5,988 nt of DNA from Alphaproteobacteria bacterium. GTDB taxonomy: Bacteria > Pseudomonadota > Alphaproteobacteria > UBA8366. The notes beneath the pieces are model-generated. The model was not told where the DNA came from. It did no database searches and worked only from the letters and a program-made list of their open reading frames with translations. The translations under genes were made by a program, and so were the position numbers. The stretch is from the NCBI GenBank assembly GCA_018665505.1, contig JABJCS010000414.1, positions 1 through 5,988 of the forward strand, read 5' to 3'. Positions 1-5,988 of this stretch are shown in pieces (position 1 is the first letter of the stretch; each line of letters opens with the position of its first letter).

Positions 1-947
1 ATGGGATCGATGACATTGCCGACGGACTTTGAAATCTTTTGACCTTCGTTCGTCCACCACCCATGGGCAAAGACGCGTTGCGGTGGCTCGAGCCCGGCCG
101 CCATCAGGAAAGCTGGCCAATACACGGTATGAAACCGCAGAATATCCTTACCGACCATGTGCAGATTTGCGGGCCAGTATTCCCACAATTGGTCTTCTTT
201 ATTCGGATGACCGACCGCGGTGATATAATTGGTGAGTGCGTCAAGCCAAACATACATAATATGGTCTTCGTCGCCCGGCACCGGAACGCCCCAGCTGAAG
301 GTGGTACGGGAGATCGATAAATCGTTTAATCCTCCTTCGACGAAATTGATGACTTCATTACGGCGGCTGCTCGGTGCGATGAAGTCAGGATTGGCGGCGT
401 AGAATTCCAATAACGCGTCTTGCCAGTCCGAAAGTCGGAAGAAATAGCTCGGCTCCTCGACCCATTCGACTTCCGCGCCGGTGGGGGCGATTTTCTTACC
501 GCCAGGACCATCCTCCAATTCCGCCTCGGTATAAAACGCCTCATCGCGCACCGCATACCAGCCGGCATACTTGTCGAGATAGATATTGTCGCGTCCTTGG
601 GGTGACTTTCGACCCGCAATCGCTTTCCAGATCGCCTGACATGACGTGATGTGACGAGGCTCAGTCGTACGGATAAAATCATCATAGCTGAAGTTCATAA
701 CATCGGCTAAGTGACGGAAATTTTGAGATATTTCATCTGTAAAGCTTTGCGGATCGATGCCCTTAGCCGCTGCCGCTTTTTCGACCTTCTGACCGTGTTC
801 ATCAGTTCCGGTTAAGAACCGGACGTCATGTCCGTCCAACCGCATGAATCGCGCAAGCACATCGCAGGCGAGCGTGGTGTAGGCATGGCCAATATGCGGT
901 GCATCGTTCACGTAGTAGATTGGTGTCGTGACGTAATAACGCGACAT
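1..947 (-). CDS. metG: Methionyl-tRNA synthetase, N-terminal 315 residues (3' end outside window)
   Basis: This class I aminoacyl-tRNA synthetase attaches methionine to tRNA-Met, elongator and initiator, in the cytoplasm using ATP. The frame is open from the ATG at 947 to the window edge. The Rossmann catalytic core carries the HIGH signature at residues 18-21 (PHIGHAY), TGTDEHGQK at 46-54, MYVWLDALTNY at 231-241, MVGKDILRFH at 264-273 and the KMSKS-loop variant KISKS at 304-308. The connective-peptide region (about residues 115-170) has no CxxC pairs, so this is the zinc-less MetRS type usual in Alphaproteobacteria. Residues 111-120 look a few residues longer than relatives I remember. The anticodon-binding domain should lie beyond the left edge; about 200 residues are missing if the protein has the usual alphaproteobacterial length. 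It starts 18 bp after holB, in the same frame. Identification is very secure. Confidence 0.97.
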   Translation of the reverse strand, partial: MSRYYVTTPIYYVNDAPHIGHAYTTLACDVLARFMRLDGHDVRFLTGTDEHGQKVEKAAAAKGIDPQSFTDEISQNFRHLADVMNFSYDDFIRTTEPRHITSCQAIWKAIAGRKSPQGRDNIYLDKYAGWYAVRDEAFYTEAELEDGPGGKKIAPTGAEVEWVEEPSYFFRLSDWQDALLEFYAANPDFIAPSSRRNEVINFVEGGLNDLSISRTTFSWGVPVPGDEDHIMYVWLDALTNYITAVGHPNKEDQLWEYWPANLHMVGKDILRFHTVYWPAFLMAAGLEPPQRVFAHGWWTNEGQKISKSVGNVIDP

Positions 948-949
948 AG

Positions 950-958
950 CCTCGCCTC
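950..958 (-). promoter_or_regulatory. Tandem Shine-Dalgarno of metG
   Basis: Reading on the minus strand, the holB-metG gap is GGAGAGCGAGGCGAGGCT followed by ATG. It contains two GAGG cores, at 955-958 (7 nt before the start) and 950-953 (2 nt before). The first has ideal spacing and supports the ATG at 947 as the start. Confidence 0.6.
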
Positions 959-965
959 GCTCTCC

Positions 966-2027
966 CTAGCGCCCCGGAGCGCTGGTTGCCGCACCGGAGA
1001 CATGGAGAAAAGCGTTTAAAATTACATGTTTTCGATCGAGTCCAAGCCCGCTCGCCTGAGCGAAAAGAACGCGGACCTTTTCCCATACATCGAGCCAGCG
1101 ATCAAGTTCCCCACCGGGTCTCGCGGCACTACCCGCCCGTCCCATCTCAACGATATGATCCGAAATCGACCGTTCCATGAGCCGTGTGAATAATTCGAAC
1201 GTCTCCTCTTGGCCTTTTTTTGTCATGCGATCGCAGAAAGAATCCAAATCCCCTTCAAATGTCGCGCCGCGTCGTGCCATTAACGCTTGGATATCGCGGT
1301 ATAGGGCCAATCCGTCCATTTGCACAATGCGGGAAGCGTCGCCGACGCTTCCCTCCGACAGCGTTGTCAGCAGCTCGATATCCGCACCGTCGACACGAAT
1401 GCCCAATGCCTCAAGCGCCGTAGCCATTTCCAGTGCCGACAAGGATGACATTTGGATGAAATGACACCGGGACCGGATTGTCGGCAACAGGCGGCCGGGA
1501 GCATGTGAAATCAATATGATAACGCAACGTTCTGGCGGTTCTTCGAGGATTTTAAGCAAGGCGTTTGCGGCGTTTTGATTCATCGCTTCCGCCGGGTCCA
1601 CGATTGCGATACGCCAGCTGCCGGCGACCGATGTCTTGCGATAAAAATCCGACAAAGCGCGAATGTCGGCGACAGTGATATCGCGCGCTATTTTCCCCGA
1701 ATCGGCGTTCCGCGCCCGCTCTACCAGCTTGAGCGACGGATGTCCGCCGGCCGCGACCTGACGGAAGACGGGATCCTCGGGCGACATATCGAAATTATCG
1801 GCACCTTCGGGCTCTAAACCGAGTAAGCCATCTTCTTCCGGCTTTAAGAGGCGCCGCGCCAGGCGATACGCCAAGGTCGCTTTTCCAATCCCCTTCGGCC
1901 CTGCCAATATCAACGAGTGATGTAGGTGGTGCGAGCGGCATGCCTCAAACAGCGCCGCTTCGACCTTGGCGTGGCCAATGAAGCGATGGTTATCGATCGG
2001 CAGTAAAGGATCGGTGTTTTGCGTCAT
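966..2027 (-). CDS. holB: DNA polymerase III subunit delta' (clamp loader)
   Basis: Delta' is the AAA+ subunit of the DnaX clamp-loader complex, which opens and loads the beta sliding clamp at primer termini. The 353-residue protein has a conserved N-terminal lead-in (HRFIGH, 14-19), an intact Walker A GPKGIGKAT at 43-51, GHPSL at 95-99, a Walker-B-like IVDPAEAMN at 142-150, the hallmark LLKILEEPP at 157-165 and the SRC motif in IRSRC at 184-188. A helical C-terminal part follows. Unlike E. coli delta', it has no cysteine cluster for zinc between Walker A and the LEEPP motif, and its P-loop is not degenerate. It starts 3 bp after the tmk stop, in the same frame, so coupled translation is likely. 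A DnaX identity is unlikely: the protein is short, lacks the zinc cysteines and sits in the tmk-holB-metG context. Confidence 0.95.
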   Translation of the reverse strand: MTQNTDPLLPIDNHRFIGHAKVEAALFEACRSHHLHHSLILAGPKGIGKATLAYRLARRLLKPEEDGLLGLEPEGADNFDMSPEDPVFRQVAAGGHPSLKLVERARNADSGKIARDITVADIRALSDFYRKTSVAGSWRIAIVDPAEAMNQNAANALLKILEEPPERCVIILISHAPGRLLPTIRSRCHFIQMSSLSALEMATALEALGIRVDGADIELLTTLSEGSVGDASRIVQMDGLALYRDIQALMARRGATFEGDLDSFCDRMTKKGQEETFELFTRLMERSISDHIVEMGRAGSAARPGGELDRWLDVWEKVRVLFAQASGLGLDRKHVILNAFLHVSGAATSAPGR

Positions 2028-2032
2028 CCCTC
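2028..2032 (-). promoter_or_regulatory. Shine-Dalgarno-like GAGGG abutting the holB start and overlapping the tmk stop
   Basis: The minus strand reads TTGAGGGATG. The TGA stop of tmk lies inside the purine run and the holB ATG follows directly, leaving almost no spacer. That spacing is too tight for ordinary de novo initiation and fits reinitiation by ribosomes finishing tmk. No other start codon lies between the stop and residue 14 of holB, where family similarity begins. Confidence 0.4.
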
Positions 2033-2684
2033 AATTCAAACCGAAACGCCCGGCAATGCAATTTTTGATTTCTACTGAAACCGCATCAATGGATTGTCCT
2101 GCATCGACAATGACGAACCTGTCGGGCTCCGCGGCTGCCATCTTTAAGAATCCTTCGCGGATTCGGAGATGCATCGAGATGTCCATTTGCTCGTATCGCG
2201 CCGCGCCGCCACGCGATGCGGCGCGTGCTAAACCATCCTCGACGGAGATGTCTAAGAGGATAGTGAGGTCCGGAATGAAATTGCCTACTGCTATCTCCTG
2301 CAATTGGGCGATGACCGCAAGATCAAGGCCCTGACCGTATCCTTGATAGGCCTTAGTCGAATCGATGAATCGATCACACAAGACCCAATCCCCATTCTCG
2401 AGCGCCGGTGTTATCAAATCGCCCATATGAGATCGGCGTGCTGCCGCGAGAAGTAGGGTCTCAGTAGTGGAGTCCCACCGATCTACATCACCCTCGACAA
2501 GCAAGTCACGTATTTCTTCTGCACCAACTGATCCGCCAGGCTCCCGGGTTGTGCAAACCTGTATGCCGCAGGACTCTATATAAACGGCCAGCCGTTGGAT
2601 TTGCGTGGACTTGCCTGCCCCCTCGCCTCCCTCAAAGCTGATGAATTTCGCCTTTGAGCGATCAACTATCTCGAGGCCCCCCAC
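2031..2684 (-). CDS. tmk: Thymidylate kinase (dTMP kinase)
   Basis: This kinase phosphorylates dTMP to dTDP with ATP, an essential step in making dTTP for DNA synthesis in the cytoplasm. The 217-residue length is typical. Visible motifs are the P-loop GGEGAGKST at 19-27, REPGG at 47-51 (substrate side), the DRFIDST signature at 104-110 followed by AYQGYGQGLD, and an arginine-bearing LID segment, ARAASRGGAARYEQMD, at 153-168. Arginines in the LID and none in the P-loop point to the bacterial type II enzyme. The start is a GTG at 2684, inside the last 19 bases of the upstream carboxypeptidase gene. No ATG, TTG or GTG lies between it and the P-loop strand that would give a normal N-terminus, so GTG is the best choice. 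An AGGG at 2693-2696 could serve as ribosome binding site. Confidence 0.95.
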   Translation of the reverse strand: MGGLEIVDRSKAKFISFEGGEGAGKSTQIQRLAVYIESCGIQVCTTREPGGSVGAEEIRDLLVEGDVDRWDSTTETLLLAAARRSHMGDLITPALENGDWVLCDRFIDSTKAYQGYGQGLDLAVIAQLQEIAVGNFIPDLTILLDISVEDGLARAASRGGAARYEQMDISMHLRIREGFLKMAAAEPDRFVIVDAGQSIDAVSVEIKNCIAGRFGLN

Positions 2685-3808
2685 AAGAGATACCCTAAGG
2701 CCGCAGAAATCCGCCCGCTGGGTCCTAATCTTTGGACGTCCTCACCGGCAATGAGGGGAATTTGTATTGGGTTCCTATCCGCGACATTGACAATGATATC
2801 GCCCAATTTGCTGCCCTTTTTGACGGGAGCTGGGATCGGTTCCGTATGGCGGATTGTAACTTTCAGGCTCTTTCGATGCTTCCGCTCCATCGTCAGCAAA
2901 ACACCTTCTTTCGCCAATAGCGGAATGGAGGTTTTTTCACCAAGCCAAACACCGACGGAGGTGATTTTTTCATTGGCCGCGAAGAGGTTGAAATTGCCGA
3001 ACTCCCGAAACCCCCAATCCAAAATGCGTTGCGATTCGTTCTTCCGCGCCCGATCGGACGGCATCCCATTGAGCACGAGAACAAGCCGTCGCCCATCCCG
3101 GATTGCTGATGCCGTAAGACCGTATCCAGCATTCTCCGTGTGGCCGGTCTTCAGACCATCCGCCCCCTTCAGGCGACCGAGTAGCGGATTTCGATTTCGC
3201 TGCGTTATGGTCGAAAAGGTAAATTTTCGTTCCGCGTAATATTTGTAATAGTCTGGAAAATTGCGGATCGTCGCCTCTGCCAATATCGCGAGATCCCTTG
3301 CAGATGTGCGATGTTCGGGATCGGGCCAACCAGAGGCATTTCGGAACGTGGTGTTGCTCATACCCAATTCGCGGGCCTTATCCGTCATTTCCCGAGCAAA
3401 GGCATCTTCGTTGCCAGCTAACCCTTCCGCGACGACAATCGTCGCGTCGTTTCCCGACTGCACGACAATGCCGCGGATTAAATCCTCGACCTTGATGTTC
3501 TTGCCTGCTTCCACGAACATTTTCGAGCCGCCCTTTTTCCTGGCCTTGCGACTGACCAGAAGTTCGTCGTCCAAGGACAAACGCCCTTCCGCCAGCCGCT
3601 CGAACAGCAAATAAACAGTCATCATCTTGGTCATCGATGCCGGCGGCATCAAATCATCGGCGTTCTTGGAGTACAGTTCGACCCCGGTCTCAAAATCCAA
3701 CAGAATGGCTTGTTTAGCGTTCGTCTCCAATGCTCTGGCCGCTGACGGTGCGTATGCGAGTGCAACTGCGAGCAGGACGCCTAGTGCAAAGCCAAGAAAT
3801 TGTCGCAT
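2666..3808 (-). CDS. Serine-type D-alanyl-D-alanine carboxypeptidase (PBP5/DacA-like, S11 family)
   Basis: This periplasmic low-molecular-mass penicillin-binding protein removes the terminal D-Ala from peptidoglycan pentapeptides. Counting from the ATG at 3808 it has 380 residues. A signal peptide (MRQFLGFALG start, hydrophobic core, likely cut ARA|LE after residue 26) is followed by the three active-site motifs: SMTK at 58-61, SGN at 118-120 and KTG at 220-222 (KTGHTENAGYG). From about 285 to 355 there is a beta-rich PBP5 C-terminal domain, and residues 365-380 could form a short amphipathic membrane anchor. An in-frame ATG at 3859 would add 17 residues ahead of the signal peptide. I prefer 3808 because TGAGGA lies just before it and the signal peptide then begins normally. 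The 3' end overlaps tmk by 19 bp. The family is secure; dacA, dacC and dacF cannot be told apart here. Confidence 0.93.
   Translation of the reverse strand: MRQFLGFALGVLLAVALAYAPSAARALETNAKQAILLDFETGVELYSKNADDLMPPASMTKMMTVYLLFERLAEGRLSLDDELLVSRKARKKGGSKMFVEAGKNIKVEDLIRGIVVQSGNDATIVVAEGLAGNEDAFAREMTDKARELGMSNTTFRNASGWPDPEHRTSARDLAILAEATIRNFPDYYKYYAERKFTFSTITQRNRNPLLGRLKGADGLKTGHTENAGYGLTASAIRDGRRLVLVLNGMPSDRARKNESQRILDWGFREFGNFNLFAANEKITSVGVWLGEKTSIPLLAKEGVLLTMERKHRKSLKVTIRHTEPIPAPVKKGSKLGDIIVNVADRNPIQIPLIAGEDVQRLGPSGRISAALGYLLWGASR
2693..2696 (-). promoter_or_regulatory. Probable ribosome binding site of tmk
   Basis: AGGG on the minus strand lies 8 nt before the GTG at 2684, within the coding end of the carboxypeptidase gene. 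It supports the GTG start over any later codon, but it is a short match. Confidence 0.35.
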
Positions 3809-3812
3809 AGGT

Positions 3813-3818
3813 TCCTCA
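3813..3818 (-). promoter_or_regulatory. Shine-Dalgarno deciding the carboxypeptidase start
   Basis: The minus strand reads TGAGGAACCT then ATG at 3808. GAGG is 5 nt from this ATG. The upstream alternative ATG at 3859 has only a weak AAGAG before it. This supports the shorter protein with a conventional signal peptide. Confidence 0.55.
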
Positions 3819-3919
3819 AAACAGATTTGCTTAGTATTCAGCATCATTCTCGATTCCATATAAACGGCTCTTTACGCGATTTAGGACACTGACATTTGAA
3901 TTAGCCGAAAATTTGGCAA

Positions 3920-4903
3920 TCATTCGACAATTGTTGCCGCATCCGGATATCCCGCTTTAATTACGCTTGCCAATATTTGGTCGGCGCTTTCCACGGTACC
4001 CAAAGGGCCGATACGGACACGGAAGAGCGGTCGCTGATTTATATCGACTTGCGTAATTTTGGTCGGCCCGAGCTGTTTCAATACCGCGCGGACTTTATGG
4101 GCGTTCTGGAATCGTGAGAATGCGCCGGCTTGGACGAATATCTTAGGTTTTTCAGTAACGGTTCCGAGAGTTACCTTTTCGTCAACAACGGCAAGGGACG
4201 GTTTCGAGCGCCCTGTCTTCACTGGACCTTGAGTGACCGGCGACACTTTGAATTGGTCCGAAGGTGGTCTCGCCGTCTTTACGCCGGCGGGCGGCGGCAA
4301 AGTTGAGCTGGTCACCGATACTGTCGGTGCGGGGTCAGGTTTCTTTGGCTCTATCCCCGGTGCTCTACCGGCTAAATTCTGCGCCGCTGCCGCCAGTTGC
4401 CGGCTTTCTTCGGCAAGTATCTCGATCCTAACGGGAGCGGTACCGGCACGTTCGAAGCCAAGCAATTGTGCGGCCCGGCGCGAAAGATCGATGATGCGTC
4501 CGTGTGCGAACGGTCCGCGATCATTGATTCTGACATTGATCGTTCGGCCGCTATTAAGATTTGTGACGCGAACGAGGCTCGGCATTGGGAGCGTTCTATG
4601 CGCGGCGCTCACGCCGTTCATATCAAAGATTTCGCCATTTGCAGTCTTTTTGCGGTGAAAATTCGGCCCATACCAAGAGGCAATACCCGTCTCAGCGTAT
4701 TTGTAGTCGACCTTGGGGTAGTACCAGACGCCATTGATTTCATATGGTTTTCCAACCTTATAAATCGTTTTACCGGACTTCCCGTTTAAGCCGACGCTTT
4801 GTTGAATCTCTTTCGTGGCATGCGCGAGAAAAGTGGTCTCCGCGCAAGCGCCCAAAAGCCCCATCGCAAATAGGGAGAATAAGAGAGATCGAAAATGGTT
4901 CAT
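3920..4903 (-). CDS. rlpA: RlpA family septal lipoprotein: lytic transglycosylase with SPOR domain
   Basis: RlpA proteins are outer-membrane lipoproteins that bind and, in some species, cleave glycan strands stripped of stem peptides at the division site. The 327-residue protein starts with a lipoprotein signal ending in the lipobox LGAC (Cys20). A double-psi beta-barrel spans about 72-162 (GIASWYG at 73-79, TANGEIFD at 87-94, AAHRTLP at 100-106, INDRGPF at 126-132). A Pro/Ser/Thr-rich linker covers about 165-250, and a C-terminal SPOR domain (KIFVQAGAFS at 254-263) covers about 252-327. His102 and Asp128 are 26 residues apart, matching the pair I recall as needed for activity in Pseudomonas RlpA (His131/Asp157). 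Catalytic activity is therefore plausible, though inferred. The start lacks a classical AGGAGG, but GGTGAT at 4910-4915 could pair with the 16S tail. The gene lies 59 bp after mltB and 111 bp before the carboxypeptidase gene. Confidence 0.95.
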   Translation of the reverse strand: MNHFRSLLFSLFAMGLLGACAETTFLAHATKEIQQSVGLNGKSGKTIYKVGKPYEINGVWYYPKVDYKYAETGIASWYGPNFHRKKTANGEIFDMNGVSAAHRTLPMPSLVRVTNLNSGRTINVRINDRGPFAHGRIIDLSRRAAQLLGFERAGTAPVRIEILAEESRQLAAAAQNLAGRAPGIEPKKPDPAPTVSVTSSTLPPPAGVKTARPPSDQFKVSPVTQGPVKTGRSKPSLAVVDEKVTLGTVTEKPKIFVQAGAFSRFQNAHKVRAVLKQLGPTKITQVDINQRPLFRVRIGPLGTVESADQILASVIKAGYPDAATIVE

Positions 4904-4962
4904 TACCCAATCACCACACTATCTTGTATGGTTACGCGACTCCATCATCAGAATGTGGTAAC

Positions 4963-5946
4963 CTAACGGTGAATAATCGCATCCGCAAGATGCCCGACCG
5001 CCAATGCAAAATAATGTGAGCGGTTCCATTTTAAAATCGCGCGGTAATTACCGTAGATTATGAAGTTCGGCCCTTGCCCTTCTTTCGGCCGGACCAAAGA
5101 CGCTTTGATATCAACGCTCGGTAGGCGGGTACCGTCGTCGCGCAGGACCCCCAGTTCATCCCACTCCCGGAGAGGCTTCGTGATCTTTTTGTAGTTGATC
5201 AAGTTCTCGTCGAATGGGGTCGGCAGTTTAACTTTACGGCCCCAGGTTTCACTGCCGTTCCAACCGGACTTCGCAAGGTAATTCGCGGCAGAACCGAACA
5301 CGTCCTCTTGTGAAGTCCAAAGGTTCTTCCGGCCATCATCATCAAAATCAACGGCGAAATTCAAAAAACTCGACGGCATGAACTGAACCTGACCCATCGC
5401 TCCGGCCCATGACCCTTTCATCTTGTCCGCCGCGATGTGTCCTTGATCGATAACCGTCAATGCATTGAGAAGCTGGGCGCGGAAAAAGGCGCTGCGCCGA
5501 CCGTCATGGGCCAAGGTCGCCAGGGCCGGAATTACGTCGAACCCACCTGTCAGACGTCCAAAATCCGTCTCAATTCCCCAAAGCGCTACAATAAACCGTG
5601 GTTGGACGCCGTAACGTTTGCTCACCCGGTCGAGCAATACCTTATGCTTATCGTAACGCGCCCGTGCCTTCTTTATGCGTGTGGCCGTGACCACACGTTT
5701 CATATAGTCGGGGAAAGTCAGAGTAAATTCCGGCTGCCGCCTATCCAACTCAACAACCCTTGGAATCGGTCGAATCCCTGCCAACGCATTCTTTATTGTC
5801 GACGCCGAAATTCCCTTTGCCGCCGCTTCAGAGGAGAACTCCGTGAGCCATGTATCAAAATCAACCGCTTTAGCCTGCGGTGGTAGCGCAATTAGAATGA
5901 TGACGAAAAGAGATATTAATATCTGACACCGTAACCGACCGTTCAT
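4963..5946 (-). CDS. mltB: Lytic murein transglycosylase, MltB type (GH103)
   Basis: The enzyme cleaves the MurNAc-GlcNAc bond of peptidoglycan without water, leaving 1,6-anhydro-MurNAc ends. From the ATG at 5946 it has 327 residues: a signal peptide with likely cut QAKA|VDF after residue 27, then one GH103 domain to the end. Key signatures are the catalytic Glu126 in WGIETDFG, the GAMGQVQFMPSSFL motif at 172-185 and an EF-hand-like DFDDDG at 190-195, equivalent to the calcium loop of E. coli Slt35. There is no lipobox, so it is predicted to be soluble in the periplasm, unlike E. coli MltB. No C-terminal peptidoglycan-binding domain is present. It resembles the MltB_2 subgroup. An ATG at 5976 would add 10 residues but has no Shine-Dalgarno; AGGT at 5956-5959 favours 5946. 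Only 12 bases lie beyond the longer start, so the promoter is not in view. Confidence 0.93.
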   Translation of the reverse strand: MNGRLRCQILISLFVIILIALPPQAKAVDFDTWLTEFSSEAAAKGISASTIKNALAGIRPIPRVVELDRRQPEFTLTFPDYMKRVVTATRIKKARARYDKHKVLLDRVSKRYGVQPRFIVALWGIETDFGRLTGGFDVIPALATLAHDGRRSAFFRAQLLNALTVIDQGHIAADKMKGSWAGAMGQVQFMPSSFLNFAVDFDDDGRKNLWTSQEDVFGSAANYLAKSGWNGSETWGRKVKLPTPFDENLINYKKITKPLREWDELGVLRDDGTRLPSVDIKASLVRPKEGQGPNFIIYGNYRAILKWNRSHYFALAVGHLADAIIHR

Positions 5947-5955
5947 ATCTGAATT

Positions 5956-5959
5956 ACCT
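5956..5959 (-). promoter_or_regulatory. Possible ribosome binding site of mltB (favours start at 5946)
   Basis: AGGT on the minus strand lies 9 nt before the ATG at 5946. The other in-frame ATG at 5976 is preceded by CTTTCACCACAA, which has no purine-rich site. The match is short, so support is moderate. Confidence 0.35.
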
Positions 5960-5988
5960 ATGCGCGCGTTAGACATTTGTGGTGAAAG

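Noticed and set aside
29..685. Several open frames on both strands inside the left 700 bases
   Set aside because: The minus-strand metG frame runs unbroken from 947 to the window edge with strong motifs, so the others are alternate-frame shadows.
2751..3239. 162-codon plus-strand open frame opposite the carboxypeptidase gene
   Set aside because: It lies fully antisense to a gene with all its catalytic motifs. Its translation shows no recognisable domain and no ribosome binding site is evident, so it is a shadow.
3809..3859. N-terminal extension of the carboxypeptidase to the ATG at 3859
   Set aside because: It would place 17 polar residues ahead of a normal signal peptide, and a better Shine-Dalgarno precedes the ATG at 3808. 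It is not excluded.
3809..3919. 111-bp gap between rlpA and the carboxypeptidase gene, searched for a promoter or terminator
   Set aside because: TTGCCA and several AT-rich hexamers occur, but no pair has both good sequence and about 17-bp spacing. The CGGCT/AGCCG repeat has a long loop and no T-run.
4233..4658. 141-codon plus-strand open frame opposite rlpA
   Set aside because: It is antisense to the linker and barrel of RlpA, and its Gly/Ala/Pro-rich composition mirrors the opposite-strand codons.
4930..4963. Inverted repeat GGTTAC...GTAACC in the mltB-rlpA gap, considered as a terminator or operator
   Set aside because: The stem is only 6 bp with a 22-nt loop, and no T-tract follows on the minus strand. 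It may be chance.
5437..5886. 149-codon plus-strand open frame opposite mltB
   Set aside because: It lies entirely within the antisense of a well-supported GH103 domain, and its composition is explained by the codons of that gene.
1..5988. Search for a defence system, mobile element, toxin-antitoxin pair, CRISPR array or RNA gene
   Set aside because: The whole window is filled by six housekeeping or envelope genes with gaps of at most 111 bp, and no direct-repeat arrays or tRNA-like folds were seen.

Overview
The window holds six genes, all on the minus strand, packed head to tail. In transcription order (right to left) they are: a soluble MltB-type lytic transglycosylase, the SPOR-domain lipoprotein RlpA, a PBP5-like D-alanyl-D-alanine carboxypeptidase, thymidylate kinase (tmk), DNA polymerase III delta' (holB) and methionyl-tRNA synthetase (metG, cut by the left edge). 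The order rlpA - D,D-carboxypeptidase - tmk - holB - metG is, from my knowledge of genomes, a conserved chromosomal arrangement in Alphaproteobacteria. The protein details agree: a MetRS without zinc-knuckle cysteines, an MltB_2-like transglycosylase without a lipobox, and KTGHTENAGYG in the carboxypeptidase. GC looks moderate, so this is probably a free-living alphaproteobacterium, perhaps Rhodospirillales-like. Genus cannot be told from this sequence.

Layout: 4963-5946 mltB; 59-bp gap; 3920-4903 rlpA; 111-bp gap; 2666-3808 dac; 19-bp overlap; 2031-2684 tmk; 3-bp gap; 966-2027 holB; 18-bp gap; 1-947 metG (first 315 codons). There is no gene-free stretch over 300 bases. I see no tRNA, rRNA, CRISPR array, insertion sequence, integration site or convincing intrinsic terminator. 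No promoter could be called with confidence. The spacing from dac to metG suggests one transcript with translational coupling. mltB and rlpA may be co-transcribed with it.

How the genes fit together: the first three products act in the periplasm on peptidoglycan. MltB cleaves glycan strands, RlpA acts on stem-peptide-free glycan at the septum, and the carboxypeptidase trims pentapeptides. The next two serve chromosome replication (dTMP to dTDP, and clamp loading). The last charges tRNA-Met. The cluster therefore joins envelope remodelling, DNA replication and translation initiation.

All six reading frames are intact within the window. I found no undescribed system here. The observations that merit a second look are modest: tmk, holB and metG lie in one reading frame separated by single stop codons; a GTG start followed by a G6 run sits inside the dac/tmk overlap; delta' has an intact P-loop; and MetRS has a short insertion.
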